From NCBI GenBank assembly GCA_965153455.1, contig OZ234494.1, positions 4,898,001-4,962,000 of the forward strand: 64,000 nt of DNA, given 5' to 3'. Shown here one piece after another: positions 21,386 to 34,100 of the stretch. The notes beneath the pieces were generated by a model. That model was not told where the DNA came from. It worked only from the letters and a program-made list of their open reading frames with translations, and did not search any database. A program made the position numbers and the translations under genes. Origin of the DNA: Sphagnum compactum (Eukaryota > Bryophyta > Sphagnopsida > Sphagnales). Numbering within the stretch: position 1 is the first letter of the stretch; every line of letters starts with the position of its first letter.

Positions 21386-21715
21386 GCGGGTGTGTCACAC
21401 TGTGGCCTTGCCATTTACATTAAAAAAGTATCTTAAGGCAAAAGAAGAATTATGGAAACTCGAATATTTCACCATGCAAAAATATAATCTTCAAAAAAAT
21501 CCTCTAAAAGAGACCAAAATTCTTCAAGATCTTATTATAACTCTATAATAACTAATCTCAAGTTTCAACAACACAAGCCAAAATATCATCTTTCAAAAAT
21601 CCTCATATAAAAATAGACCTATTTATTACCTAGGAGCCAAAATCCCTTAAGCTATTATAATCTATAATGAATCTAAACACAATATCCTTGCCTATGAAGG
21701 CAAGGCCAACAAAAC
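21386..21715 (+). repeat. dispersed repeat family R1, long copy 1
   Basis: This aligns over roughly 300 bp with 35751-36040: GGTGTGTCACAC, agaagaattatgg, catgcaaaaatataatcttc, ctcaagtttcaac, atagacctatt, aaatcccttaagct, aatgaatctaaac. Near the 3' end is a conserved hairpin, CCTTGCC-loop-GGCAAGG (21686-21705). The start reads TGGCCTTGCC (21403-21412) and the end GGCAAGGCCA (21699-21708), a perfect 10-bp terminal inverted match that is lost from the other copy by a deletion of about 30 bp. It is a short non-autonomous element with no coding capacity. Confidence 0.85.
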
Positions 21716-24700
21716 CCACATGAGATCCACAAAATCATTCATGGTGATTGAATCCCTCCACCATGAGACTAGAATGGATCATAGTTCCAACAGACAGCCA
21801 GCGTTGGCCGCATTCCTAATTGGCCAAAGTTCAGACAATACCGCAATTCCTTGGCAACTTCTTCAACACATGTTTGTCGAATAATAATTAATTAACTTTG
21901 AAATTTTCAATTCCAAAAATAATAAAATATTCCTGAAGATTCAATGTTTTGCTTCACCAAAAAAAAAATCTTTGAAAGAAAGTAAATGTTTGAAATTTTC
22001 AACATTTCTGCAAATAATGTAACCTGTATCAAAGCTGCCAACATATAAGTTATAGACAAGACAAATACCAAGTAGCACCAGGAAAGTATTGCATAAAGGA
22101 TTGCATGTTATTATAGTGGAAATTTTGAATTTTGACTTATTCTATAATTTTAAAAAATTGGACAATTTTATTTGCAGAGTTGAATATTTCAAATTCCCTG
22201 CACTGGAGTTGAATACTTCAAATTGCACCCAATATACCTGGGAGGTACCCAAGGTTGAACTAATGCTAACAACACAAGTACCAAATCCACATTTGTATGG
22301 TCTGGTGTTTTTTATCTCCAATTATTGATTTCACGAAAGTGAACAATTTCTGTTGAAAACACACATTCACTTACATTGAAAACATGTATGTTCTAACAAA
22401 AAAAACCCTTCACAAATTAGCGAAAATCCACCACCACCGAATCAACTAGATTCAATTTTCTGACTAATAATTACCACTCTCTCACCACCAACCAACAGGA
22501 GGTGCGCGCAGCAGCTGTTTAAGTTGAAATCCTTTCAAGCTTTAACCCCCCAAAAAAGAACAAAACATGCCCATGAGCAAGCAAAAAAAAAACCAGCCCA
22601 TGAGCGAGCAAGTTCCTGAATCTTAAGGTGAAGATGGTTGGCTCCTATATATCGCCCTTTCAAAATTCAAGTATAGAGAAATGACACGGTTGTTGGTGAG
22701 TACATACATAGGAATATATGCAATCAAAGCTAGCAATTTCTGAAAATATTTTGGATAAACTTTTATGGGCTGATGCAAATGCAGTTTAAACTTTAATTCT
22801 GTCATGTCCTATTATGACCTTACAGCTCCCTTCTTCTGAACATCCTGAAACAACTCCATAGATGCCTCTTTTCTGTTCAATGATGCACTTCTTAAAACAC
22901 ATCAGAAAAACCCAGTTTGGATCGTATTCATGGCATGTGGAATTCATAGCATGTGGGAATCTCTTGACTCGGGGCTCCCAGGGAGCTCAGAGGGAGCGTG
23001 CAGAAAGTAAATAGATTGCAATCACTGTATCAGAGAAATAGTGGGTTGTGGGTTGTGGACATAAACCTAATTCCAAATGGTGTTGCTGAAGCTTCAATCC
23101 ATGGGTATTGCCTCGAATGAAAGTGGTTGGTGGCAATGCGTTGGTGTGCAATATTGCTGGATTTCTTCACTAGTAAGGACACTCTTGCAAAGTTATCATG
23201 AAATACGAATTTCAACATCACACCAACTGCCAACTACCTATGAAAGAACTTCAGGGCAAAGAAAGATATATCACTTCTAGAATGTTTGGAACTCATGTCC
23301 TTCAAAATACAACACACAAAGACTTTGTCAACTGCTTTGAAAGTTGGCACAACCCATATGGATGGTGCCAAGATTATAACTGTCTTCAGCTTGGCCCACA
23401 CCATAAGACCCAGGATGCATTCAACCACTTTTCCATACATACAATAATAAGGCAATTTTTGACCCATCAAATTGACACTCTACTTAGTTAGGTGGCACAA
23501 CTGAAAGGCAAAGCAACTACTACCAGAGCCCAACTATGTTTCATCAATTCTGTAGTTTTTAGCTCTGCATGATACATTGGTCTCTAGATTCAATGGCATC
23601 TTTTGTTATGGCTTGTGGCATTTCAATGACCAAGCATGTACTAGAAAGAGTGGAGAATTGTTTTCAGTTGAATTGCTTGTTGAAGGATATGACTTGAACT
23701 TTCAATGAAGGATGACTCTCCTGGGTATGCATGTTTTGAAAGCCTAGAATTTATGGTTTAAGCCACTCTCTATGAAACAAACATGTCATTGTGAAAGAAC
23801 ATACCGATATTAAACATCTCCTTGAGAATTGGCAAAGATAACACACACCAACTTCATACCTGGGGAGGGAGGTTACAAAGGGATCCCAATTTCGGTTCTC
23901 AAGCTACTAGAGAGGCTATAACAAGGTTAGAAAGAAGGGTGCTTGAACTCGAAAGCTCTTTGATCTCAAATAATGTCTTTATTACTAGGCAACAATCTCT
24001 CGCTTTCAAAAAAAGTTGGAAGCATCTTTTGATTTAAGTTTACACATTCCAATGGCTCTAGCTTTAAAGCCATTGGGATAAAAGAAAAACTTTAAATAAA
24101 AAAAATCATCTAAATTGTTACATATGAAAGTTTATGTCTTGTTGCTAAAAAATAAGTCTCCCTCTAGGGGGTCTTGAGTTTAAATTCCAAATGTTTTGAA
24201 AATTGGTTTTCCAACAATTCATTTTTGAGGGACAATTGAAGGACTGGTTTTCATAACTCTTACAAGAACTAGATCAACAATTTTCTTTAAAAAGTGAAAA
24301 CTACCCAACCCTTAAAAGCTTGGCTAGAGGTTCTTTCAAAAGCTAGAACAAGACAAGACTAATTATTACACCATTTTTGTGTTCATAATCACAAAATACG
24401 ATTATGCAAATACATGGCACAATATTGAAGAGTTTAAAAGAATCAAAGTTAAAAAACCACAGGGTGAAAGTTGATAAAGAACAATTTTTAATCCTTGTCA
24501 CAAAAAATTGCAAATAATAATTTAAAAATTGATGTATTGAAAGTAATTTAAATATTATTTTATTAAATTCTTGGTATATATTTAAATAAATTATTTTTAA
24601 ATGCATTTACTTGTATAATATTTTTGATCTTACAAAATGGGTTGCAAATAGATGAAATATTGATTTTTTAAGTGAAAGGAGGTTTAGAAAATATTTAGGT

Positions 24701-27700
24701 ATTTTCAAATTGAACATATTATAATCATAATATATCAAACTTATAAAAATAGTTTTGAACACCATATGGACTAGTCAATTTCAAATGTATTTGTAATCTG
24801 TATTTATCATATTAAAGTTCTTCAAATTTTGTATTTAGCTAACCATAAATTCAATGTAGTGGTTAATTGTTTCATTTTTTTCTTACAAAATTTTTCTTTT
24901 TAATTTATGTCAAAACATGTTTCATTTTATATTAAATTTTGGGTGTATTATTTTTTTGTTTACTTTACCATGCTTGCACCCCACAACTAATAGGGGCGAA
25001 AGGGAAAAATACATGTGCAATAACCAAAGTTGATCACCATATAGGCCACTTAACTTAATAACATGCAAAACACCATTGAGAACTTGTCAAATGCATTTCC
25101 TTTGAGGTTCATGGTTCCCCTAATAATGTCCACCACGCCATTTTCCAAATTATGGCCTTTTCAAAAGCATCAAAGTCCTTTTGTGTAATCATGTTAAAAC
25201 ATTTATAATAGTAGGAAAAATGGTCAACGTGCCACTTTTTGGACAAAACTTGTGCCACTATGATGTGAAAACAGTTTGCTTTGCTTAAACTATGTTGCAT
25301 GTTGTGGGTTTCAAAAGCCTTGCCAAAAGAACTATTGTTGTTGTGTGGTTGGCTAAATTCATTAACCACAAGTTGATTGTCCTTGATTGGCCAATTGTTA
25401 TGATTGACCCCATTATAATTTTCAAATTCTAATTAAGAATAGACATTTCAATTTTAATTGTTTATGGGTGGGGAAGGGCAAGCATTTATGTCAAACATTA
25501 AATGTGGAAATTAACAATAACACTCGATTGTATTTAAATGATGATGTTTTAGGAATATTAAATCCTTGCACATACATTAAGATTAATATGGGGGTTTTCA
25601 TCAATCATTTTCATTTTCAAATAAAAAAGAAAAGTTATTGTGCATGTGTCTTGATGTTAAAATACATGTATGGATCAACCTAAGTTCAAAACTTCCAAAT
25701 TGAAGTCCATTTGTTATGACCCTAACTTTGGGCTCAAGATCAAAATTAAGGCATGAGAATGAATGCAAGCCAAATGAGTGTCTTGGGATTCAAACACACT
25801 CCCACAAATGTGTGAAAGTGAGTCCCAACTCCATTCCTAAGTGATTTTTTCACTTTCATGGGAGTTCAAATTTCACAAGTCTTGAATTTATGGGACAAAA
25901 TGCTAGTAGTAAACATAGTTCAAATTGAGCTTGCAATATACCATTGGAAAGGTCTTGAAGTGTACATGTCAAAAATGGTTCACATCTTACAATTTGGAGT
26001 TGTGAACTATGAATTATGAATAAAAGAAAAGTCAATAAAAAAAATTGACAACTTGACTCACAGCCATTAAAACCTAGGAAATAGGGGTCAAATGACCTTC
26101 AAATTGAACATGTGATATGGCATTGAAAATTTCTCTTTTAGGGGATACAATTGTTTCCTTGACATCTTTTCAATCAAAATTTGCATGTGGGAATTATGAA
26201 CCAATAAATTTGCAAAACTCATAACTTAGGCAAATTGAGATTATTCAAAAGTACTTGCCAAGAAACTCTAGAGTTTTTGCAACTTTAATGCAACCCCCAC
26301 TATTGGTCACAAAATATATTATAGGAAAGGAGATGGTGGCTCCATTCTAAAACCATGTCATGGTGTGTCCACTTTTTAGGCTTGTGCAAATTGATTTCAC
26401 TTTGAATTCTTATTTGTGAATTCATCATATCCTATCTCGAAGCTCTCACCCCCATTTCTTTCTTAGGAGCTAGGGAATATGCCCTAAGTCCGTATTTTGT
26501 TACAAATTTGGGAATCAATATTTTTTTAACCCCAATACTAGTTGACAAACCTAGGGGTGGATCACCATTGAATTTTCCCTGCACATTAAAGTTGATAACC
26601 AAGTGGTTGAGTTAGCACATTATGGCCACCTTGTAGTTCATTGTAGAAATAAAGGTATAATCATCTAACTTATGAACCTTAAATATTACTAGTCAATTGT
26701 CACACATTATAAGTTCTAGTTGTGCACATAATTCATATCAATATTTAAAACAAAGGGCAATTTATCACAAGAGAAGATAATTTTGTCACATGATATAAGT
26801 AGTTTGATGTAGGAATACAATAGAAATTTGAATTGGTTTCTACTTGTAAAGTGTCACAATGTTTTTGCATTCAGGTAAAGTTCATGTGAGAGATGCCATT
26901 ATTTGTGTTGGTAATGCCATTTACCTAAAACAATTGTTGATCCCTTAAAAGGGTAGTTCACAAAGTGTAAATCCAAGGTACCAAGGGAAAACAATTGCAA
27001 ACTTAGTATAAACAACTTATTAAAAAAAGCAAGAGATAAAAGAAAAAGGAATGTGTGTGTGTTGACTTACAATAAAAAAATCCAAACAAAAATATTTTTT
27101 AATTGGAAAACTATGTGAATAAAAATATATGGTCCCATATATTAGTTCTTGGGTAAAAATTATAATTCAATTAGTTTATAATAGGAATTTGCTTATTTTA
27201 TTTCAATTTTTTTGGGTAAACAAGGAATTTTTCATTACAAAAAATTAAAATTAAAAAAATTGTCATGTCAAAACCAAGGGCGTTCGCCCCAAGGGGACCC
27301 AAGGCAAAAAATACCATCACCTATGTATGGGTTATGGAAGAATAACATGTCATGGCAATTGGGCAATTGAGTTTAGGTCAATCCCATTTCTATACAACCT
27401 TTAAGATTTGGAATTGCATTGTGTAGGCATGTAAATGTTCGAGTTTTGTTAATGGTTGCCAAGATCATGTTCGTGAACTCTCTCCCCTAGTTCAAGTTAT
27501 GTGAATAGAAAGCTCAAAGTTCATGGCCATGATTATAATTTCACAATTTTTAAGCCACATCACTATGAAAAAATCGTGTATGCTAAGATCACATTAATTT
27601 ACAACTACATGTCCATACCAACTACATTACAACTAGGTTGCAACATTGGAAAATGACTCATTGCACATGAATTTTAGGGAAGTTCCAAGGGTTTTGAGTA

Positions 27701-28596
27701 TTTTGAACATATTTTGGCTGACTATACAATTTTGGTCAATGTGCATTGACTTTGTGATTTAGTAGTTTTATAGTTGTAACATGCAACTTAGGCACACAAA
27801 TGCAATGATGTGGATTACATGTTCCTTCCCTATGCAAACACATCCAATGTGGCAAATGCCAACTGGCATGGACGTTGCCATGCCATATGCATGGTCTTTG
27901 TGATAACCCCATGTGCCTTACAACTTTAGTGGGACTACATTGCAATTAAATATAAATTTTAATTTCTAAGTAACTAGTTTTTGACTCAAGCCACCAAATA
28001 GCATGGTTACAATCCTTGATTCCAACATGACTAAATGCTAACTATAATTCATCAATGTTTCATCCACTTGCCACCTACACAATAACTTGGTGGCATAATG
28101 GAATTTAGACATGAATGTAAATTGTCAATGTAGTTCAAGTAAATAATTTAAAATGCCTTTATTCTATTTCAATGTCTTCTACTTCTCTTCAATTGTTTCA
28201 TCCATAAGAGTTGATTCCTTTGCTAATAATTCCTTAGCCCATACAAGATTTAGGCTTTCGGGTTTGTGTGGCATTGTCAAGGAGTTATTCAACTTTGGTG
28301 CATCATCATCCATGCAAACATTGCCACAACATTGATGTGGTCTTTACAATGACCCCATGTGCACAATCTTACAACTATAACAAAACTAGTTTGTATTGAA
28401 AAGTCAACTAGTTTGTGATGGGTTTTGATTTTTAAATTCAATCTCAAAGCAATTATAGGTTAAACATTGTCCTAAGGATTCATCCAATTTCTATTTGCTT
28501 TGAAACCTTTTGTAACTTCAAGAACATCGATCCAATTACAAGTGGATGAATCCTGACATGCAATGGAATTTGAGATTTGTGCCATTACAAGTTTAT
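21716..28596. other. gene-poor AT-rich DNA
   Basis: No gene, RNA gene or coding remnant could be supported. The stretch from 22.9 to 24.0 kb is somewhat more balanced in composition and holds several open frames on both strands (for example 23198-23491 plus and 23234-23470 minus), but none has a recognisable domain. The rest is A/T-rich with scattered homopolymers. Confidence 0.55.
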
Positions 28597-28697
28597 GAGC
28601 TTCTATGAAAAGCTTCTATGAGAAGCTTCCCTGAAAGAAGCTTCCACAAGAAGTTTCCATGATAAGTTTCCATTAGAAGCTTCCATTAGAGGTTTCT
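28597..28697 (+). repeat. ~16-bp tandem repeat of (A)GAAGCTTCC units
   Basis: About six imperfect units: agcttctatgaaa, agcttctatgagaagcttccctgaa, agaagcttccacaa, gaagtttccatgat, aagtttccattag, aagcttccattagagg. The GAAGCTTC core fits the GAAnnTTC heat-shock-element dimer, but no gene starts nearby, so regulatory function is unsupported. Confidence 0.7.
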
Positions 28698-30212
28698 AAA
28701 TATTGCATCAAATTTTTTGAAGTTTTTTTCTTTTTAATGAAGAAGATGTTGAAATCATAGTGGAAGAACACACTCATCTACTATGATTATTTGGATCTTA
28801 ACTTTTGTTTTGCCTCTTCATTTGGTCCTATTTTTTCATGGAAAAATAACAACCTTAAAAACATTAGAATCTTAAATGAGAGGGAGTGTTGTTGCCAACT
28901 CTAAATGTATAATATATTTGGCATCCATTGTTGACAAAGCAAGTAAAAACCTAAAGGATGATCAAAATATTTGTCATTAATCATAATTATTAGCAAATTG
29001 TTGTGTAAAAATGTTATTTATATGAAAGATCATTACTTTCTACTTTTATTTTTAGGTTTTGTTATCATTGTAATTTTTTTTCTTGTTATTGTTATATGTG
29101 GGATGCTCAATAAACTAATATGTATCCTTCTAATGGTTAGTTTTTTTCTACTGGAGTTTATTAGGAAATGACTAAAATTTAACTTACTATTGAACTTGTG
29201 TGGATGGAGGAGAAGTAATGGTCACTTTAATTGGTAGACATGGCCTTCAATGTGTTGTTTGACTTGAGTGTGGTGAGTAACTTCCTTACTTTCAATTACT
29301 TTCATTAGTTGCTACATGCTAAGTTTCATTATTTTGCACAAAAGGTATGTCGGTTACATAGTGGAATAGCTAGATGATTTTTAGTTGATTTGTAGGTGCA
29401 TACAAATACAAACATTGCAAATTGTGAGGTGCATAATGTGATGAAGTTACAATTGTGGCATGTAATTCATGTTGGCACCCATTTGTGATGTGCTTGTTAA
29501 ATATTACTTACACCAAAACATATGTGAATTAAATTTTTATTGATTAATACAAGTGAACAATTTCATGCTTGTGTTAGTTCTAATTTTGCCGCATTTCTTG
29601 ATCGCAATATAACTTTAGAAAAAGGATGGGCGAATAGGTGGGTGCAAGCTTCATGTGCAATAGGATAAGGGCATTGGAAACCATACATGACATGACGCCT
29701 TTGGGCACTAAGATAATAGTTTGGTGTACACATTAGTGATGATGTTAATTACAAGATAGTTACAATGTAATTTGTGTTGGTTGCAACATGGGATCATTTG
29801 TTTGCAACATAGTTGCAAGCATGTTCCAAAGAAGAAAAAAACAAAAAAATGTGTTTTATAAGTTGAAATGCTTATTTTTCTTGTTCTTATTTTTTCATTA
29901 TTCCTTTCCCTTTGCACTTCAAAGATGGTTTCTAGATCTTGAAATAATGTTCCCATAACATTTTAAATCACTCAAAATGAAGCACATATGATGAAGATAT
30001 AAATAATTGATAAATGTATCCTTCTTAATTTATAAATAATTGTATTATAGTCATAGTTCATAGTTGAATAATAGAATTTTAATAATGGTGCACTAGTGGT
30101 CATACTAATTGTATCAATGGGAATCATAGTTGAAAACTAGTTGCAAATGTATCTCATAATGGGTGGTGGAAATATGGACATATGACATGATCACATGTAT
30201 ATACATTGTACA
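28698..30212. other. AT-rich intergenic DNA
   Basis: No gene seen. The hydrophobic open frame at 28971-29171 is Ile/Phe/Leu low-complexity translation of T-rich DNA and is not accepted. Confidence 0.55.
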
Positions 30213-31058
30213 TTACTTGTAATATAATTGTTGCTTTAATGGCACATTTATGATCAGTTCGTCGCCCTCGAGGTGGTAGGACGGGGCGGAGATGTGGGCC
30301 AGGCGGACTTCGGCCATCGCCAACGCCCATTGGGTGGCCTGACCGCCAGGCTGCTGTCATTGGACGGAGCGATCAACGATTTGCGTGGCGAACGACGTTG
30401 CGTGCTGGGTGCCGCCGCGGATGGGCGTGCGCAGGATGGTCTTGGTGAACATGAAGTGCGATAGCTAGCGCTCCAGGTTGGTCGGCTGGTCGCAGATCTC
30501 GTTAAGGATGGTCGTCCAGAGCTGAGTGACGGCGTTGATTGCAACCTTGGGTATGTAGTCGGACGTGGGTAGAGTAGCAGTCACGATCTGTTGCATGCTG
30601 GGTAGGTTGAGGTTCTGCGCCAGCCCTTGCGCGCCTTTCGAATAGTTGTTGCCAAGACGACCGGCGTCGTCTTGAGTCGGACCGACAACGTCTCGGCGCT
30701 CCTCGAGCAGACGCGTTAGGTTGGTGTTAGATTGTTGCAGGTTCTTGAAGATGCAGTGGTGATCACGGCAGTGCTCCGTGTCGCCGTTGCACGGGGTGTA
30801 CTACTTGATGCAGTCGATGCACGCCTTGAGGCCCGAGAAGAGGAGGTAGTCGCTCATCAGGTCGACCATGTCCATGTGGTGCGTCTGCACGTGGCTCCTA
30901 AGGGTGCTGCCGGTCGACGCCCAACCCTTGATGTACGCGTTCGTCTCTCAGCACGCCAATGCCGAACAGACGTGCTTGATGGTGTTGCCGATGACCCTAG
31001 TGAAGATGTACTGCTCGTCTAGGGGTGGCAGCACGCGCGGCAGTGTTGGGGCCGCCAT
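30213..31058 (-). pseudogene. GC-rich decayed gene of unknown origin, 281 codons, four in-frame stops
   Basis: On the minus strand an ATG at 31058 (context AAGATGGCG) opens a frame that stays in register without indels for 281 codons to TAA at 30213. It is interrupted by TGA at 30950-30948, TAG at 30803-30801, TAG at 30467-30465 and TGA at 30359-30357. Third codon positions are strongly G/C, and the amino-acid mix is normal and soluble (no membrane segment, no long low-complexity run), unlike the Ser/Pro/Arg-rich translations of the other frames. All four stops can arise by single C-to-T (CAG, CGA) or G-to-A (TGG) changes. GC richness falls off abruptly near 30255 and 31070, so this looks like inserted foreign or retro-copied DNA. 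I do not recognise the protein. An integrated viral or microbial gene is possible but unproven. Confidence 0.6.
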
Positions 31059-31109
31059 CTTCTCCCCCTCTCTTATTTGGTTGTTATTTTTGGAAAGATT
31101 TGGTTTAGG

Positions 31110-31129
31110 AATATATATATATATATATA
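31110..31129. repeat. (AT)n microsatellite / TATA-like tract
   Basis: About ten AT dinucleotides, roughly 50-70 bp upstream of the minus-strand ATG of the GC-rich decayed gene. It could have served as a TATA region for that frame or simply be a microsatellite. Confidence 0.8.
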
Positions 31130-34100
31130 GCTTAAAAACAACTCAACAAAATTGGGGTTTTATCATGGTATCAATGTGGGTGCCGGTTCACCCAAAGCAG
31201 AAAACCCCCACTTTGACAAGTTCCTAAAATAGAACATGTCTACATGGCCCAGTGAAATGCATGTAGTGAGCAAAATTTTTCCATTCCCAAAATAGGTAGG
31301 TAGACATAATGTAATTTTCTCTTTTGGGTGCCGTTATTAAACGAGGAGGAGTTTACTATGGTCAGTGCAGTGAAATTTGTGGAACTAATCATGTGTTTAT
31401 GCTGCGCCCGAATACATAGGCCAACTATTGAGTTTACTCTGTTCTTTGGAGTTATGAAGGTGTGGCTGCAATATATAGTTTACAAGAGGAGTACTTTGGG
31501 CAAAACAAAAGACATAAAGTGACCTGTTATTGGGAATCTATTGTTGGGAACTATTGATAACATAATGAATATTCATTGGGCACTTGTGAGGAACATGAAG
31601 GCACCGTATGGAATACATTTGGGAACACCAAATTTCAAAAAAACCCCATCCCCATCCACCCCTTTTGCCTCCAAAGAAAGGAAATTGGGCCTCTTGGGTG
31701 CAAGTTGCGTCAACTCATTCATGGGCTCACAAAGGTTTCTATTCTGATTGTCAAAGTCACCATTTTTGGCCTAATCTAATGAATTATGAGGACATAGTCA
31801 AGAACTTTTGTGCAACTCCAGCCCACGCCCCCCATCCCACAAGCAAACATTCCAAAATCATGTCAAAGACGAAGAAGATCGCTTGCATGCATGGAAGATT
31901 GATCACATATATGTTTTGAATGTAGTGTTTTGAATACACACTACATCTAGATTACCCAAACCATGAATACTTTTGATTTCCCAGGACCCACTCTCCCTAA
32001 TGTGCCCTAAGCAAAGGTGAATCAGTTGGACACGAGCTTCAAGAATGTCAAGGTGCCTACTTCCCTAGGCAGACGAACCTTCAGCAGGCTGGGAGGTACC
32101 TAATGTGATCTCCAAGGTCCTTTGAGTAGGTTCCTTCCAATTTGCTAAACAAATTAGGTCAATCTTTCACCTAGGAGAAGGGCAGGGCTGGACAGATGCG
32201 TCTCTACACAGGCCCTCAAACAGAGTGCTGGCCTCTGTTGTCATCCATATCCCTATACACGTAAAGTCACTCCAAGGTTTTTTTCCTTTGTATTTGAAAG
32301 GTGCTTTGGTCAGTTGAAGGTACCTTGGGGCCTTCAAATGAAAAACCATTTGCAACTTAAGCTTGGGAAGGCCTGGTCCCACTCCACTGAGTTTTGGGCC
32401 AAAACTGCTCTTGGCCTGCAGCCTAGGAGGTTGAACCTTGAATTAGAGTTTTTATGCAGGTTTGTCCATCTTTCAAGGTGGGCTCTTCTGCCATTTTGTT
32501 ATGTTGATGCATCTCATCCATGAACTTGCTCAATCATGTTCATTTGAGACCGAAAGAATGTTTTTGCCAATATCTCTAGGTGGGATATCAAGCTAGCTAG
32601 GTATCAACACCCCAGGACAAGGGCATGCATTACTGGAATTGGGCCAGTACTCGCCTTGGTTATGGCTTGAGGATGGCCCTCCTTCCTTGCGGTGTTGCCC
32701 TTGTCTGGAGGAGCTGTTACGGGACACATAAAAGTATGTACACCCCCCATTGCTTGCAGTCATGCAGGAGGAGTGTACTACCTATTATTGTAATAGGATA
32801 GTGTGGGCCCCCAAAGGAGGAGGACCTGCCAATGTCAAGCTCCACAAGAAATACAGAAAAGACAAAAATTGGCCCCCAAACCATGATGAGATTCAAGACT
32901 CAAGATGCACACTGATTAAATAAAAAGCATGTCCCGTTGTTCCATGGGACATAGTCCGAAAGGCAAAATGGAATGACCTTAAAAAAAAAAACGAGGGGGG
33001 GCGAGGGAAGAATCGGTCATTAAAAGAAAATTTGGGGCATATATTATTAGAGTTATCCGTAAAGTCATGCCCTGTCGGGCCTGAGTTGCACCCCTCATTT
33101 GATGCTTCATCCCTTACTGGCTGTTGCTCGCAAAGTCATGAAATTTGATTAAATCAGGGTATGAAATACTGAGACTCAGGATTAAATGCATGAGGCGCGA
33201 GAACATTTAGAGCTACAATACACAAAGCAGCAACAGTGTGATTGGGTGAAGGCGTTCAGGAAAAGCAAGGACAAGGCAAACTCGGTTGAGCACCAAATTT
33301 GCTGGTAAACTGAGTTTCATGCCCCCTTGAAGCCCAGTGTACTTTTTTTCCCTGTTTTTTGAAATCTCATCCCTTATGTGACCGACCAAACAGGGGTTTC
33401 TGGTGCCGTCTTTTCCCGACTTTATGGATAACTTTATGTGACCTAAATTTAGGCCCCAGTTGGATTGTGTGGGCGCAAAATAATTCAACAGATGGGCCGG
33501 CCAAAAGGGTGGAGGGAGGAAGGGTTAAGAGAAATGGCCCAAAAGAATCACAACCCAATTGCTAGGTAACTTACTTAATTGGGTCACACTCCATGTGGTC
33601 CTCCCTCTCAATGCGCCCACCAAAAATATATAGAAGAAAAATATTACGGAACAAAAGAAAATTTGGGCCTTTAATATGTGTAGAACCGGTGGCATGGCAA
33701 ATTTTTTTCTTTTCCCTAGGTTGGACTAGTTGCTAGTGAGAACGGTGGCAAAATTGTTTCTTTTCCCTAGGTTGGAGTCGGTTGCTAGTGAGAATAATGC
33801 GATGGGGGCAAGAATGAGAGAGTGAGAGAGAGCTTCAAGGGAGTGTGGAAAGCTGAATAATTATACTTGAAACAGTCTAAGGTGGCCGACCAAACTTGCA
33901 TCCAGTACTGAAAAAGTACTTAAAGGAACAGGGAACGAAAGAAATTGTGGTAATCGTGTAAAAACCCGTCCAAAAGGCATGAATGTACCAGTTGATCATT
34001 TAGCATGAAAAATGATTGACGATGTTGGATGTACAAGTTGCTGCTGGAATGAAAAATCATTCGCCAATATGTGCACTTATTTGGTGGTCTGAAAGTGAGA

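Noticed and set aside
22900-24040. Possible decayed gene (open frames 23198-23491 plus, 23234-23470 minus, 23822-24037 plus)
   Set aside because: Neither strand gave a repeat pattern or motif that would justify a call, including the pentatricopeptide pattern I tested by eye.
28971-29171. Hydrophobic 66-codon frame resembling a membrane peptide
   Set aside because: It is a translation of T-rich DNA; Ile/Leu/Phe richness follows from composition and there is no conserved context.
30254-31022. Open frames on the plus strand (30732-31022) and in another minus frame (30254-30544) of the GC-rich block
   Set aside because: They are uninterrupted only because the DNA is GC-rich. Their translations are Val/Arg- or Ser/Pro/Arg-rich, and the third-position G/C signal belongs to the frame starting at 31058.
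30213-31058. Idea that the four stops are removed by U-to-C RNA editing or a changed genetic code
   Set aside because: All stops would suit U-to-C editing, but that process is known from organelles of some non-seed plants and this DNA sits in nuclear-type sequence. Ordinary decay by deamination is simpler.
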